A stretch of 64,000 bases of DNA, taken from the NCBI GenBank assembly GCA_014904985.1, contig MU128941.1:10883-74882 (forward strand), in the 5' to 3' direction. A program made the position numbers and the translations under genes. Source of the DNA: Hydnum rufescens UP504 (lineage: Eukaryota > Basidiomycota > Agaricomycetes > Cantharellales > Hydnaceae). Below the pieces are notes generated by a model that was given only the letters and a program-made list of their open reading frames with translations, searched no databases and was not told the origin of the DNA. Shown piece by piece: positions 1-10,588 of the stretch (the first letter of the stretch is position 1; the number at the start of each line of letters is the position of its first letter).

Positions 1-392
1 GAGATTATGTAATATGAATATGGAATACATGAAGGCTGACCTGTAGTCCGGAGTAACAGCGGAAATCCTGAGAGACCAAAGCTGGGGTCTCTGGACTTCG
101 CTCTCGGACTACTTATACATGATGACTATACTACAGGGGAGTGATCACTAATCAGGTTTAAACCTGGTTTCAGACTGGTTTTTGGATTCAGGGCAAGGGC
201 AAAACCTGAACCTGACCTGAAGAAAATGAAATGAAACCTGACCCCAATGGAACCTGACCTGGGTCAGGTTCAGGTTTAAACTCAGGTTCCACAGGTTTAA
301 ACCTGAACCACAGCATCCATATGCACAGCAGTCAATAGCAGCAGCCCCCAAATGCATGCAATGACAAATGAAACATGGCACAACACACCCGC
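1..392 (+). repeat. Low-complexity exon-like segment of the left hairpin array
   Basis: No gene is visible. Positions about 160-310 are rich in interspersed AACCTGACC and its reverse complement CAGGTT, so the strand can fold back on itself. The last 80 bases (AAATGAAACATGGCACAACACACCCGC) match the exon ends of the array at 56-60 kb, which run ATGAAATG..CACCACACACCCGC. This places the segment in the same repeat family, as an exon whose terminal hairpin was split by the repeat inserted at 393. Around 133-150, CTACAGGGGAGTGAT resembles the outer edge of the LTR at 55,384. Confidence 0.45.
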
Positions 393-1848
393 TGTGGAAG
401 ATAAAAACATCCAGTATCAGAAAATGCGAATATCCATTGATCCCAGCCTATGGAACAATCATGTGACCAATTACAAAATTAATTATGGCTATGCATGAAA
501 ACAGAATTCATTCAATTACTCCACCAGTTTTGATTGGAGAGGTACGCCCATGTAACGCTTGGAAAGCCACGATTCACACCTTTTGAATGGTACCAAACAA
601 AAGTTGAAAGGACCAAAACTGCACTCTCTAGACCAATATTACTATCAAAATCTGGACTTTCCAATAAAAAATGAATTTCTCCATCAGTTCACATCCAATC
701 CTCTCGGAACAACTGCACCTAGAAAGATATAGAAAATTCGCATCCAACGATACTGAGCACGCAAAGAACAGATCAAAACTGAACTCTACAGAATGATGTT
801 ACTATCAGAATCAACACCCATCAGTATTTTACAGATTTCTCTATCAGTTCACATCCAATCTGCTCGAAACCACCGCGCCCAGAAAGATGTTAGAAATCCG
901 CATCGAATGATATTAAGAACGTCTATTACGAATGCAAACTGTTGTTTCTGCATCAAATCCCATCCCATGCACTTGTCCCCATTATCAACCAGCTACAAAA
1001 ACATCTTAACCACTGGACTACAAACAAATTAATCTCCAAGGACTCAGAAATATCCTTTTATTTCGTCTCCCATTGCCACAAATAACTCCTAGAACTTTAC
1101 AGATAAGAAAGATAACACCTCCTTAGTAACCCTTTTGTTCTGTTTATGAATGACTCACCTTCCTTCACAACCCTATTGTTCTCACATATGACTCACCTAG
1201 GAATGAGTCATATTCTTTAAACACAGCCACCTTCAGAAAGGTATAAAAGCTGGTAGACTTCCTGTATCCCCCCCATCTACTCACTACTGGAATATACTAC
1301 TGCCTACAAATCTGCTTACATCTGAAGAGAGTACTGATCTAAAGCCATCTGGAGCTAAGTCATATACAAGGTTGTTAAGACTAAGTCACTGGAAGCCCTC
1401 TACACAAAATAGTAAGCCAAGGATAGTTGCAGGACCTAAGGTTAGAGTTGCTGGACATCCAAGGAAAGGTGAGTGATAACAAAGTCAAGTCAGAAGAAGA
1501 GAGAAACACATTGACACACTAAATCAAGCTTAAACTAGTCTAGAGCCCTCTTTAGAATCCGCATTTTGACCAGGAGGACACAAACAGGTACACACAAATA
1601 GCAGTAAACAGTTCAATACAACACATATAAGCCTTCCACAAGCATCCCATGATATATCATTGACTATAGCTAGTCCATACCACAATCTCATCCTCCACTG
1701 AATACCATACACAACTTGTTAGAGAGTGATCAACCATCAGAGCGAACCAGCCCATTGAATAAAAACAGAAATACAGTCTCCCATCTACACACTGGCTGAA
1801 CCAGAGTTTGATTTGACAGTCATCAGAGCTCCCAATCCTTCTTCTATA
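393..1848 (+). mobile_element. Solo LTR-like repeat, copy 1 (1.46 kb)
   Basis: The segment begins TGTGGAAGATAAAAACATCC and ends CCTTCTTCTATA. It is repeated in reverse orientation at 29,636-31,156 and, truncated, at 5,845-6,978. It has no internal coding domain, which fits a solo LTR, or a non-autonomous element of unknown class. It interrupts a conserved stem-loop (ACACCCGC on the left, CTGCTGTGG on the right), giving a possible 4-bp target duplication CCGC/CTGC. Internally it has two to three degenerate 110-bp direct repeats (about 590-920), a cluster of TGACTCA motifs and a TATA box. The ends are TG..TA rather than TG..CA, so the class assignment is an inference. Confidence 0.6.
1151..1248 (+). 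promoter_or_regulatory. Gcn4/AP-1-like motif cluster and TATA box in the LTR-like repeat
   Basis: TGACTCA occurs at 1,151-1,157 and 1,189-1,195, and its complement TGAGTCA at 1,204-1,210. A good TATA box (GTATAAAAGC, 1,241-1,250) follows about 35 bp downstream. TGASTCA is the known site of bZIP factors such as Gcn4/AP-1. Similar motifs recur before the TATA box in the other two copies of this repeat, with more of them in the copy at 30,280-30,420. That this is the element's promoter is inferred from layout. Confidence 0.5.
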
Positions 1849-1877
1849 CTGCTGTGGTGGCTGTGCAGTGATTTAAG

Positions 1878-1982
1878 GTAAGTATTTTCTCCACTAGGCC
1901 CTATTGTGCAAGAAGAGCTGCTGCTGCTGCTGCTCTTCTTGCACCTTTGTAAATTGTCACTGACTTAGGTGTTCTATTCTAG
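1878..1982 (+). other. Spliceosomal-type intron carrying a stem-loop (left array 1)
   Basis: Donor GTAAGTA at 1,878 and acceptor TTCTAG ending at 1,982, 105 bp. It contains a stem-loop at 1,906-1,944 with a 13-bp stem (GTGCAAGAAGAGC and complement) and a CTG-repeat loop. The donor directly follows ATTTAAG, as in other units. Confidence 0.6.
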
Positions 1983-2170
1983 GTCCTGACTGCCCACCCA
2001 AGCAAGAAGACCTGTGAATGTCAAGGAGAACCCATGCAACCATGGGATCATGCAAACAAACACCTGTGCAAGAGTGGGGATGAAATTCCCCATGAACAAT
2101 GCCCACATGAGTACCCAGAGGACAATGAGGGACCATACACCCACCACAGTGGGTGTATGGTCATTTTAAG

Positions 2171-2275
2171 GTAAGTATTGTATCCTTAGATACTTTCATG
2201 CCAGAAGAGCAGCCTATGGCTGCTCTTCTTGTGATGTGTATATTCTTTAACTAACATATTATTTATTTTTTCTAG
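2171..2275 (+). other. Spliceosomal-type intron carrying a stem-loop (left array 2)
   Basis: Donor GTAAGTA at 2,171, CTAAC branch-site-like motif near 2,250 and acceptor TTTTTCTAG ending at 2,275. It is 105 bp, the same length as the preceding intron. The mid-intron stem-loop is at 2,203-2,229. Confidence 0.62.
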
Positions 2276-2582
2276 ATCTCAGACTTGAACCTGCACAAAC
2301 CCCCAATCCCAAGACCACCAAATGAAGACCCACTGAGCCAAACCCTGTGAGCCCAAACCTGCCAAATGAAGACCCCATGACCCCAAATCCGGATGAAGAC
2401 CTGCCAAGCCAAACCCCGCAAGCCCAAACCTGCCAAATGAAGACCCTGCAACCCCAAATCTGAACAAAGACCCACCAAGCCAAACCCCACAACCCCAAAT
2501 CTGAACAAAGACCTGCTGAGCCAAACTCCATGACCCCAAACCTGCTAAATGAAGACCTACTGAGCCAACCCCCTGCACCAAG
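2276..2582 (+). repeat. Exon-like block of degenerate CCCCAAACCTGCCAAATGAAGACC repeats
   Basis: About eight imperfect copies of a 30-40 bp unit centred on CCCAAACCTG..AATGAAGACC. Related text occurs in the exons at 59,935-60,100. Several overlapping Leu/Gly/Trp-rich frames on the minus strand are a by-product of the repeat. Flanked by splice acceptor and donor, so it behaves as an exon, but the 307-bp length and changing frame argue against a conserved protein. Confidence 0.5.
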
Positions 2583-2868
2583 GTAAGTATACTTCTTTAA
2601 CTACTTAAGAAGAGCAGCCTCTGGCTGCTCTTCTTGGGCACAGGGTGAGCCCCACTGGGTGACTATGTATATTACTAATATAGTAATAATAATAATATAT
2701 TAATAAATAATGCATCATTTGGCAGGGGCCCCTGGCTGCTTGGGGGGGCCCCTTGATTGTATTGCAGGGGCCCCCAGGGGCCCCCTGGTGTAAACATCTA
2801 GTTAGATATAATAAATGCAAGGCTCATTATATCTAATATGATGCAGAAAAGTGGCTGACCAGCCTGTT

Positions 2869-3830
2869 GGTTTCCCACTTGTTACTTCCAAGTCTCTCAT
2901 GATATTCATCAGAAACACATGTACATAGTAAGATTGTTTTTTCCTGCTGTGGCAAATGCCGATGTTGAGTCTGCCACTATTCTGCTTGTACTCCCATTCA
3001 CCCCAGCTGAATTGTTTGCCCCAACAGCTGAAATCTTGGCTGAACCCATAATTGGGCAAATGGCACTGACAGGGACTGGCAGTTTTGACATCATTCTGGA
3101 CATGCTCAAATACATCGTTGATCATTGCCTTCCAATTCAAAACATACTAGCTGCTCACACTGGTTATGGAGTTGCTATGCCAGGGAGCATGATGCCATAC
3201 AATCCTAGCTCACCTATGTACAATGAGGCATTCAAAGGCAGTGCTGTGGCATTCTTGCCACTTGCTTGGAGTGGTGAAGATAATCCTGCTGGCTTTGCTT
3301 CATACCTGCCAGGCTTCAGTCAGAGTCCATTTGGAGCTGGGTCAGGCTCTGCGTCATCTGGGGCATCTTCCTGCAGCTCCAGTTCCCCAGGGAATCACTC
3401 ATCTACCTCACCTTACACACCCACTTCATTTCGTGGACCTGCAACTTCACCTTTTCACACTCTGCCCTTTGCAACCTCACCTTTCTTCAGTCGATCTCAT
3501 GGTGCCAGAACATTACCAACATCACCAATGCTCAATCTGGCGCTGCTGGTGAATCCTCACTACACCCTCACTTCTCTGACCTTCACCCCAACAAGCCCAC
3601 AGTACAGCCCTCAGTCCTGTCCTTCAGCCCTACATCATAACGATACTCACCTACTAGCCCATCCTTCAGTCCCACCACCCCTCAATATTCCCCTACTAGT
3701 CCATCTTTCAGCCCTGCATCTCCACAATGCTCACCAACATCTCCTGCAGAAGGATCTCCAATACCACCCAAGTACAAGTCACACCCATTGCAAATCACTC
3801 AACAGATCCTTCTCCACCTCTGTGTTGAGC
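2869..3830 (+). pseudogene. RPB1: RPB1 C-terminus and CTD fragment, copy I (RNA polymerase II largest subunit)
   Basis: The frame from about 2,990 reads through the segment that precedes the RPB1 C-terminal domain: IGQMALTGTG, the LDMLKYIVDHCLPIQNMLA-like stretch, SPMYNEAFKG, and GFASYLPGFSQSPFGAGSGS. It then enters heptads ([24 protein letters not shown]). In the real gene this tail is phosphorylated to couple transcription to RNA processing. Here there is no catalytic core, the 5' side is cut by the element ending at 2,868, and a one-base loss after CCTCAGTCC (about 3,611-3,620) throws the heptads out of frame. The same shift exists in copy II at 22,0xx. Interpreted as a captured and amplified host-gene fragment. 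Confidence 0.85.
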
Positions 3831-5844
3831 AGATCTGCTCTCCCCCGCAATGTGCTTGCTCATGGTCAAAGCCGACTGACCATCACTGCTGGATGCCAAA
3901 GCGGTGATCAAGAAAGAATATGTAGGCACTGGAAAATCCTGGAGATAGCAAGGTTTCTCATGTATGTATCATCTGAAATTCTCTTGGAACTGTGTGACTG
4001 ATATGAACATCAAGATTCTCAGCAGGGCATTGCAAAAGCCCAAGCCTTTTTTCACTTAATGGCTCAATTTCTGATTCATGAGAGTCTCATAATATCATGG
4101 TAGCTCAGAGGCACTTTTCCACCATGGCCTTCACAAGCACTATTCATCTTCCACCTAGCAAACCAACAACCCCATCTTTGCAAACAGAATTTAATCAGGG
4201 CAGTTCACTTGTTCTGGACATTGGGCCTTCTCAGGACCGTCCTCTAGGTCCTAGTATGGCAATATTGAAACCCTCATCTTCTTCCCACTTGCAGATGTGC
4301 TTGTCATCTTCTGTCATTATGGCATGCAGCCAAAGCATGAAAGAGGTCAATCCTCAAAGTAGCCCACTTATCCCTCCTGCATTCCCTCTCCCTCCAATGC
4401 CCCAGTTCATGCAGTCTGTTGTGCCACATGCCTGATCTTACTCAGATTCAACATCTTTCATTACACCCAAATCAAAGAAGTCTTCAATTGAGACATTCAA
4501 GATTGATGCATGGTCTGCACAGATGCTGCCCACCTTTCCCCCTGATGTCCATGTCAGATCCAATATCACTGTGCAGGATGAACAGCAGGAGAGTTTCTCT
4601 ACTCGCAAGAATGCATTGTTCTCATCTCCCAAAGTTCATTCCACTCCAAAGTGATGTCAATACTCTAAGAAGCATTTCAGCCCCCCTCTGTGAGTGAATT
4701 TCTGGTCATTTGACTATGTCACTAACTGATTCCATGACAGATTGAATATTCAAAAGAGTCAAATGTGGAAGGATGAGATCACACTTGCTCTAGAAGAGCT
4801 TGGCATCTTAACCACGGAGGGAGATGATGGACAGCTGAAGATGGCCTACTGCAGTGAGACCCCACCCTGGCCAACAGTCAATTCTTCCACTCAAGATAGT
4901 TCTGCCTCAGGAGCTTTCAGCAGTGGGAGAAGAGTGCCTCCTTCTCTCAACCTCCCACCAATTGACACACACTTCAAAGCTTTGGGAAGTATTCAGAACC
5001 TCATTGCTGAAAACACCAACTCCCATGCCATTATGCGCAACTTCATAGTGCCTCATCCAGATGGCACACCTCTCACCATGGCTGTCCCACAACCTATGAC
5101 TTACAGTTCCCCTAATGTATTCCACCCCCCAGGTTACATTCAAAATCAACAGCAACAACAGTGACCCCAGCTGCATTGCTCAAGTATCATGTATATAACC
5201 TTGAATCTGATCGCTGTTTATTGAGACTCCCTTGTCCCTAGCACCAACAACACCAATACCCAAGGCAGTAGTGCTGCCGTAGCATCAGCTCTTCCTTCAC
5301 ACTTTCGTCCTCCTCTGAATGCTCAGCCTCTCAACCTGGCCACTTTTGCATGAGCCACAGAGCAGGCCATGTCTTCCTTTACCACCTTTCATCGAGGCAC
5401 CTCAGTATTTCCTAATTGAACCTGAGTCCCAGACCTGCAGAGCAGAATGCTCCAGTTGTACAGCATTCTACACCTCTTTGACCCCAGAATCTCTTGCAAG
5501 GCTGGAACTCCAACACACCCAAGGACTTTGCCATGATACAACCGCTTGCAACACCCAGGTGGCCACACACAATGCCTAGATGATTGACCATGCCGTTGTC
5601 AAATGGTAAGACAGTAGAGAAGATGAGACAAGGTGAGGCAGGTGGGTTCCAAGATGAGAACCAAACATTACCTAGCACACCCGGTCCTGGCTCGAGGCCC
5701 CTCAAGTTTGTGTGGTCCCCAACAATCCATATTTATGGGATGATATCCATAATCTGATCCTGTACTTTAGACCTAGAGGAACCCTAAGGAGCAGCCTTGC
5801 TCTAGGCTAATGTACATACTATAACTAAACTATGTCTGAGATGG
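3831..5844 (+). pseudogene. Unidentified host-like coding segment downstream of RPB1 copy I
   Basis: I do not recognise the protein. Open stretches at 4,097-4,435 (Ser/Pro/Thr-rich, with PPSKPTTPSLQTEFN), 4,440-4,650 (SKKSSIETFKIDAWSAQMLP in one frame) and 4,742-5,164 (140 codons, ELGILTTEGDDGQLKMA, SGRRVPPSLNLPPIDT, ending in a Gln run) have clear counterparts on the minus strand at 19,820-21,135. Composition resembles a fungal transcriptional regulator, but no domain is evident. Conservation between copies continues to about 5,840, where the sequence is cut by the LTR-like repeat. Frames change several times, so it is annotated as broken. It may be the natural neighbour of RPB1 or a second captured gene. 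Confidence 0.5.
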
Positions 5845-6978
5845 TATAGAAGAAGGGTTGGGAGCTCTGATGACTGTCAAATCAAAATCTGGTTCAGCCA
5901 GTGTGTAGATGGGAGACTGTATTTCTGTTGTTATTCATTGGGTTGGATCACTTCAATGGTTGATCACACTCTGCAAGATGTGTATGGTGTTCAGTGGAGA
6001 ATAGGATGGGGTATGGACTAGCTGTAGTCAATGATATATCATCTGGGATGCTTGTGGAAAGGCTTATATGTAGGGGATGTTTGTAGGAAGGCTTATACAT
6101 CATGTGGGATGCTTATGGAAAGGCTTATATGTCTGGGATGCTTGTAGAAAGGCTTATACATTGTTCATGTTGTGTTGGTTCATTTACTGATATTTGTGTA
6201 TTCTTGTTTATGTTCTCCTGGTCAAAATGTGGATATCTGTGAGTTACAAACTGGTCAGTGCTTGGTTAGTCTTGTTAGTATGTTTCTTCCTTCTTTCTTC
6301 AAAACCTGATTCATATTTCATTATGCTTACTTTTCCTTGGATGTCCAGCAACTCTAACCTTAGGTCCTGCAACTATCCTTGGCTTTAGTGATTTGCATAG
6401 AAGGCTTCCAGTGGCTTTGTCTCAACAACCTTGAAGATGACTTAGCTCCAGATGGCTTATAGATAGACTGTTCTTTAGAGGCAAGCAGAAAAGTTGACAG
6501 TGGTTGACAGTGATGATTTCCAGAGAGGAGATGATTATGGGGGGATACAGGAAATCTACCAGCTTTTATACCTTTCTGGAGGTGGCTGTGTTTAAAGAAA
6601 ATGACTCCCTCACGGGTGAGTCATATGTGAGTCATAGGTGAGAACAAAAGAAAAGTGAAGATATGAGTCATAGGTGAGTCATTCATAAAGAGAACAAAAG
6701 AAATCATGGAAGGGTGATGTCATAGTGATGTCATTCATAAAGAGAACAAAAGAAATCATGGAAGGGGTGATGTCACCAATTTGCTGAGCATGTGGAATAC
6801 TTGGAGCATGAGGTCACTGACCATGTGGAGCATTCTGGGAGGCGAAATGAAAGGATATCTCCGGGTTCTGGAGATTAATTTGAGCATAGTCCAATGGTTA
6901 AGGTGTTTTGTTGCTGGTTGATAATGGGGACATGTGCATGGGATGGGATTCGATGCAGAAACAGTAGTTTGCATCTGT
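5845..6978 (-). mobile_element. LTR-like repeat, copy 2, truncated by element B
   Basis: Starts TATAGAAGAAGG and follows the 29,636-31,156 copy in the same orientation, with the TGAGTCA cluster (about 6,600-6,690) and TATA (minus strand near 6,570). It stops after GTTTGCATCTGT, where the 5' LTR of element B begins. The missing part is not found on the other side of element B, so this junction is not a simple insertion. A tandem AAAGGCTTATA(C/T)AT motif at 6,055-6,160 is specific to this copy. Confidence 0.6.
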
Positions 6979-8345
6979 TGTTGGAGGGATAAAACCCTAC
7001 TATGTATATTCCGCTTCAGGACCCAACTACCTGCTCAAATGAATCCAAATTATTCAATTCCAATCCTTCAAATACCTACCATTCCTTTGATTGCCATACA
7101 ACGTGGATTTCAATTCTCCAAGACCCATTTTATTTCTCTTTGCTCCACCTTGTACATGAGACATTTATTTGTCCATCTCCAAGTCTTCAACAGACTACCT
7201 CAAATTGTAGTTACTTCAAGCCCAGCCAACTGTGGCTCAGGCAATTCAACTTGCCCTGTTTGTTTGGTACCCAATCCATTGTGCATTGCTCATTGCCTCA
7301 GTGGGGATATATGAGTCCTAATTATATAATCAAGATTGCCTAATCCTTTGGATCCAACTTGCGGATTAGTCACATGTTAAATAGGGGCTATTCCCATACT
7401 CTCAAGGAGTATTTCGCGAATATCTCCCTCATTTTTGATCAGATCGACTCGGCAAGATGGCGCCCAGAAAGCTACGATCAATACCTATCCAACAGTATCA
7501 CATACGCGTTTATCGGATGCGAACTGCACCCTCCAGGTCGATTTTACTTCATGCTCCACACTATCCTTCAGTATTTCGCGAATATCACCACCAGTTTTGA
7601 TCCGATTCGTTAGTAACGACCACCCCTGGAAAGACGCTGAAAATCCGCATCGAATGGTACCAAGGGCAAAACGAGCGGATTAGAACTCGGATTTCTGCAA
7701 TTTAGTCTCCCCATGTCTCATTTCACTTTTACCTCCGCTTTTCTGATTATTAAAGGCAATTATGGTTCCGGCACCCTATGTCCGATGGAGGGTACATCCA
7801 GGGCGACCAGTTCCATCTTTCCCTAAGGGATTCTGTTCAGTAGGAGAGGAGGGATACCTTGGTTAAGCCATATTCCCCCATTCTGACTTGTTAATTGAAT
7901 ATCTCCTTCAGTTTTGAAGCCTTTGACTCAATCTCTTTTTCATCATTTTCGCCTTAACCCCACCTTTCTGCCGGTTACCATGGAATTATTCCAAGATGTA
8001 TATTAAGTGCAGGGGATGCGAATTTTGATTGATTTCCCCCTCACCCTCAGTCTCTAAAGTCTTGAAGGACAGCTGTTGGCACCAGGGTGATTTCCAGACC
8101 ATATCTAGTATTTTTCACGCTTTGGATAGGCCCTCAAGAGGAGAGCCATCAGTGTGATTTCTGAATCAAATCATCCATTCATTCATTGTTAGAGCAAGCC
8201 CGCCCTAGCAAGACAAATTCTCAACCTCAAGGCCTTTCATTCAATCGGACCTTAACCTACGGATTGACTCCGTGGCCCTCTCCTTTCATCCTTGATTCAA
8301 CAATCTTGGACTGTGGCATAGTCTCTTAGGGGATTCCTGCTTACA
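6979..8345 (+). repeat. 5' LTR of element B
   Basis: 1,367 bp, TG..CA. Compared with the 3' LTR it differs by scattered substitutions and a roughly 12-bp indel (TTTGGATAGGCC, near 8,115). About half of the substitutions I could align are CpG transitions. It contains the module GATCNGATCGACTCGGCAAG..GCATCGAATGGTACC, also found in the solo LTR at 27,466 and, diverged, in the 1.5-kb LTR-like repeats. Confidence 0.88.
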
Positions 8346-8515
8346 AATCTGGTGGTCCTTACAGGGGGTCACAAATCCTCAATCCGTACCAATCAATTCA
8401 ATCTATCCTATAACTCAAGACCACAAGCATGTCAACTACTACCTACGCCTGCATGCTGGGACCACGTTCAAGAGACGCTCCATGATTCAAAGGAAAAAGG
8501 ATTTTACGCTTCCTT

Positions 8516-10513
8516 GTGGAGTACGAGTTCTGCGCAACTGCAGCTCATCTCACTTCAACTCAAACAATCTGTCAAATAACTCGTTATTGTGATACCAAGT
8601 CTGAGAGGTTTATTGAGTCACTACACGAGTACTATGAAGAAGACTGGGACAATTTCAAGTCACGCTTATTGGAATTTTATCCCTCCGAAGAAGAAAAACC
8701 TTACTATAAGGTCGATCATTTAATTAAGCTCGTTTGAAAAGATTGAAAGCTCTCCTCTATTGAGAAGTTCGACAACTATATTCACAAGTTTACTGTTATT
8801 GCTATGGTGCTTGAAGAGAGAAAGGCGCTATCGGAAACAGACAAGTACAACTATTTTTGGCGGGGAGTCAAGCCCATGTTGTTTTGCGACGAAATAGGCA
8901 ACGTTTTAAGGAACTCTAAACAGTGGACCAATTTGACTAATCCCCCACCAATGGAGGAAGCCACTCGGGCTATCAAGCTACAACTCAAGAGGGATTTATA
9001 TCGAGTTCCTGACGACGAGACAATGCACACAGTTTTGGACGATGAGGGTTCTTCCAGCACAACAGATTCCGATGAGAGCTCAGACTCGGAAGACTCGGAT
9101 GAAGAGCCTAAACAAGCCAAGAACAAGAAGGGTCAGTTGAAGCCCGAGAATAAGCAAAAGAAGGATGAAGTTACTACACCTAAGCCCGCTGAACTATCCA
9201 AGGTGCAGGAATCCATCGATCTGATGAAATCTAACATCGATGATCTCGCAGAGAAGATCGGCCGGTTAACTCTGGTGTTGGGCCAACTAGATCCAGATAA
9301 GGTCGTGTGACATCCAGGAAAGTTTGGCATGTCGTCAATAAAGTGCTTTATGTGCAGAGAAGAGGGGCACTCACTTAAGGATTGCCTGGAAACCAAGGCT
9401 TTCATCGCGAAAAAGGTCTTGAAGCTTTCCAATGAAGGAAGATTGGTGCAACTCGACGGAAGCGATCTTCCCCGTGGCGATATTAACAACGGAGGCGTTG
9501 CTCACATCCTGCGTGATCAATTAGCAAATGCCTCTAATGTGGAAATGGAGCACTTACGTAGTTTCGAGCTCTTGAACCAAGAGTTTGCCACGTTTGGCAA
9601 GTACAAATATGAAGTTTTTCCGGCAGAGCGAAAGCAAGAAGAGGTGCAACTGAAGCGAAACGAACCATATACGAAGGACGAACCTAAGGGAAAAAGAGCA
9701 GAACACCCGAACAAGGCATATGTCGAGATACCCCAACGGCCCGTTAGACAAGATCAACCATCAAGTACTAAGCCACCTACCATTCTGAAGCGGGAGAGTT
9801 GTACCGCGGATCCCATGCCAGCTTTGCCAAATGAGGACATTGAAATGAAGGACGCAACAATGGGCAAACCTGAAACCCGCAAACAGTCAATTCCGAGCAT
9901 GGGAAAGGATTTGCCATTGCCTAAAGCAAAACCCAAAACTAGGACAACGTTAGACGACATTGTGGTACACGGGAAAGACGATCACATCAAAAAGAGAGCC
10001 TCCCCTGCTTACCGGTTTGCCAGTGAATTGCAAGAAAGAGTCGATGTAGACACGCTATTCAACTCCCTTATGGACAAAGAAGTGACGGTGCGGCTCGGAG
10101 ATGTGATCGGGTCGTCATATGAACTCTGCAAGAGGCTCCAGATTGCAACGAAGACGCAACATGTACCAGTCAAACCGGAAGCTGCCAGATCAAACAACGT
10201 CAAGGCCACAATCAGTTCTATAGAACGTATCTATGGATCTCTGCTCTTGGAGTCTCCTAGTCCTCAATATACTATGATTCAAGATTTGTCTAAGCTGGAT
10301 CATCCCTCAATGCAAACCCATAATCTTGAACCTCTGAATCTGAAGCCGGGTAGAAAGCCAAAGCGACTGCTCATAAACCGCCCACCTAAGAAGCCGCTTG
10401 ATCGGCAAATTAATGCTGTAGCTTTTGAACTGGATGACGACGAGTCTGAAGACAACTATGGATCAGATAGTGAAGTCAATACTGACGATCTTGCAGAGGA
10501 ATACTATAGGTGA
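8516..10513 (+). pseudogene. gag: Element B gag with CCHC zinc knuckle
   Basis: A single frame from 8,516 to 10,513 and beyond, interrupted only by TGA at 8,735, 8,744, 9,308 and 10,511. The N-terminal part (IESLHEYYEEDWDNFKSRL, EKFDNYIHKF) resembles retroviral-type capsid regions of fungal Gypsy gag. It is followed by an acidic Ser/Asp/Glu tract, a coiled-coil-like SKVQESIDLMKSNIDDLAEKI stretch and one zinc knuckle, CFMCREEGHSLKDC (about 9,343-9,384). The product would assemble the virus-like particle and bind element RNA. The start codon is not certain because TGAs break the N-terminus. The Lys-rich, low-complexity linker from 9,620 to 10,510 joins it to the protease. Confidence 0.8.
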
Positions 10514-10588
10514 CAACTTGAATGGGAACACAAGCGAATCTTCAACTTAAGGGAAACAGATTATTCCTTTCGCCCATCATTTCTTGCT

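Larger units (their letters stand above)
1849..2868 (+). repeat. Left hairpin/intron array ending in a transposon-like terminus
   Basis: Plus-strand succession of exon-like blocks and introns in the pattern of the 56-60 kb array. Exon ends lie at 1,877, 2,170 and 2,582, each followed by GTAAGTA. Intron stem-loops have the core AGAAGAGCAGC..GCTGCTCTTCT (near 1,906-1,944, 2,203-2,229 and 2,607-2,635). An exon stem-loop ACCATACACCCACC..GGGTGTATGGT lies at 2,132-2,161. After the last donor come an AT-rich stretch (2,670-2,712), GGGGCCCC-rich palindromes (2,725-2,790), an ATCTAGTTAGATA inverted repeat and a terminal GGCTGACCAGCCTG (about 2,855-2,868). The RPB1-homologous DNA starts immediately after, so 2,868 looks like an element boundary. 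Confidence 0.6.

Noticed and set aside
2259..2581. Three overlapping Gly/Leu/Trp-rich minus-strand frames of 78-100 codons
   Set aside because: By-product of the CCCAAACCTG tandem repeat. Frames overlap in all phases, which is not expected of a real gene.
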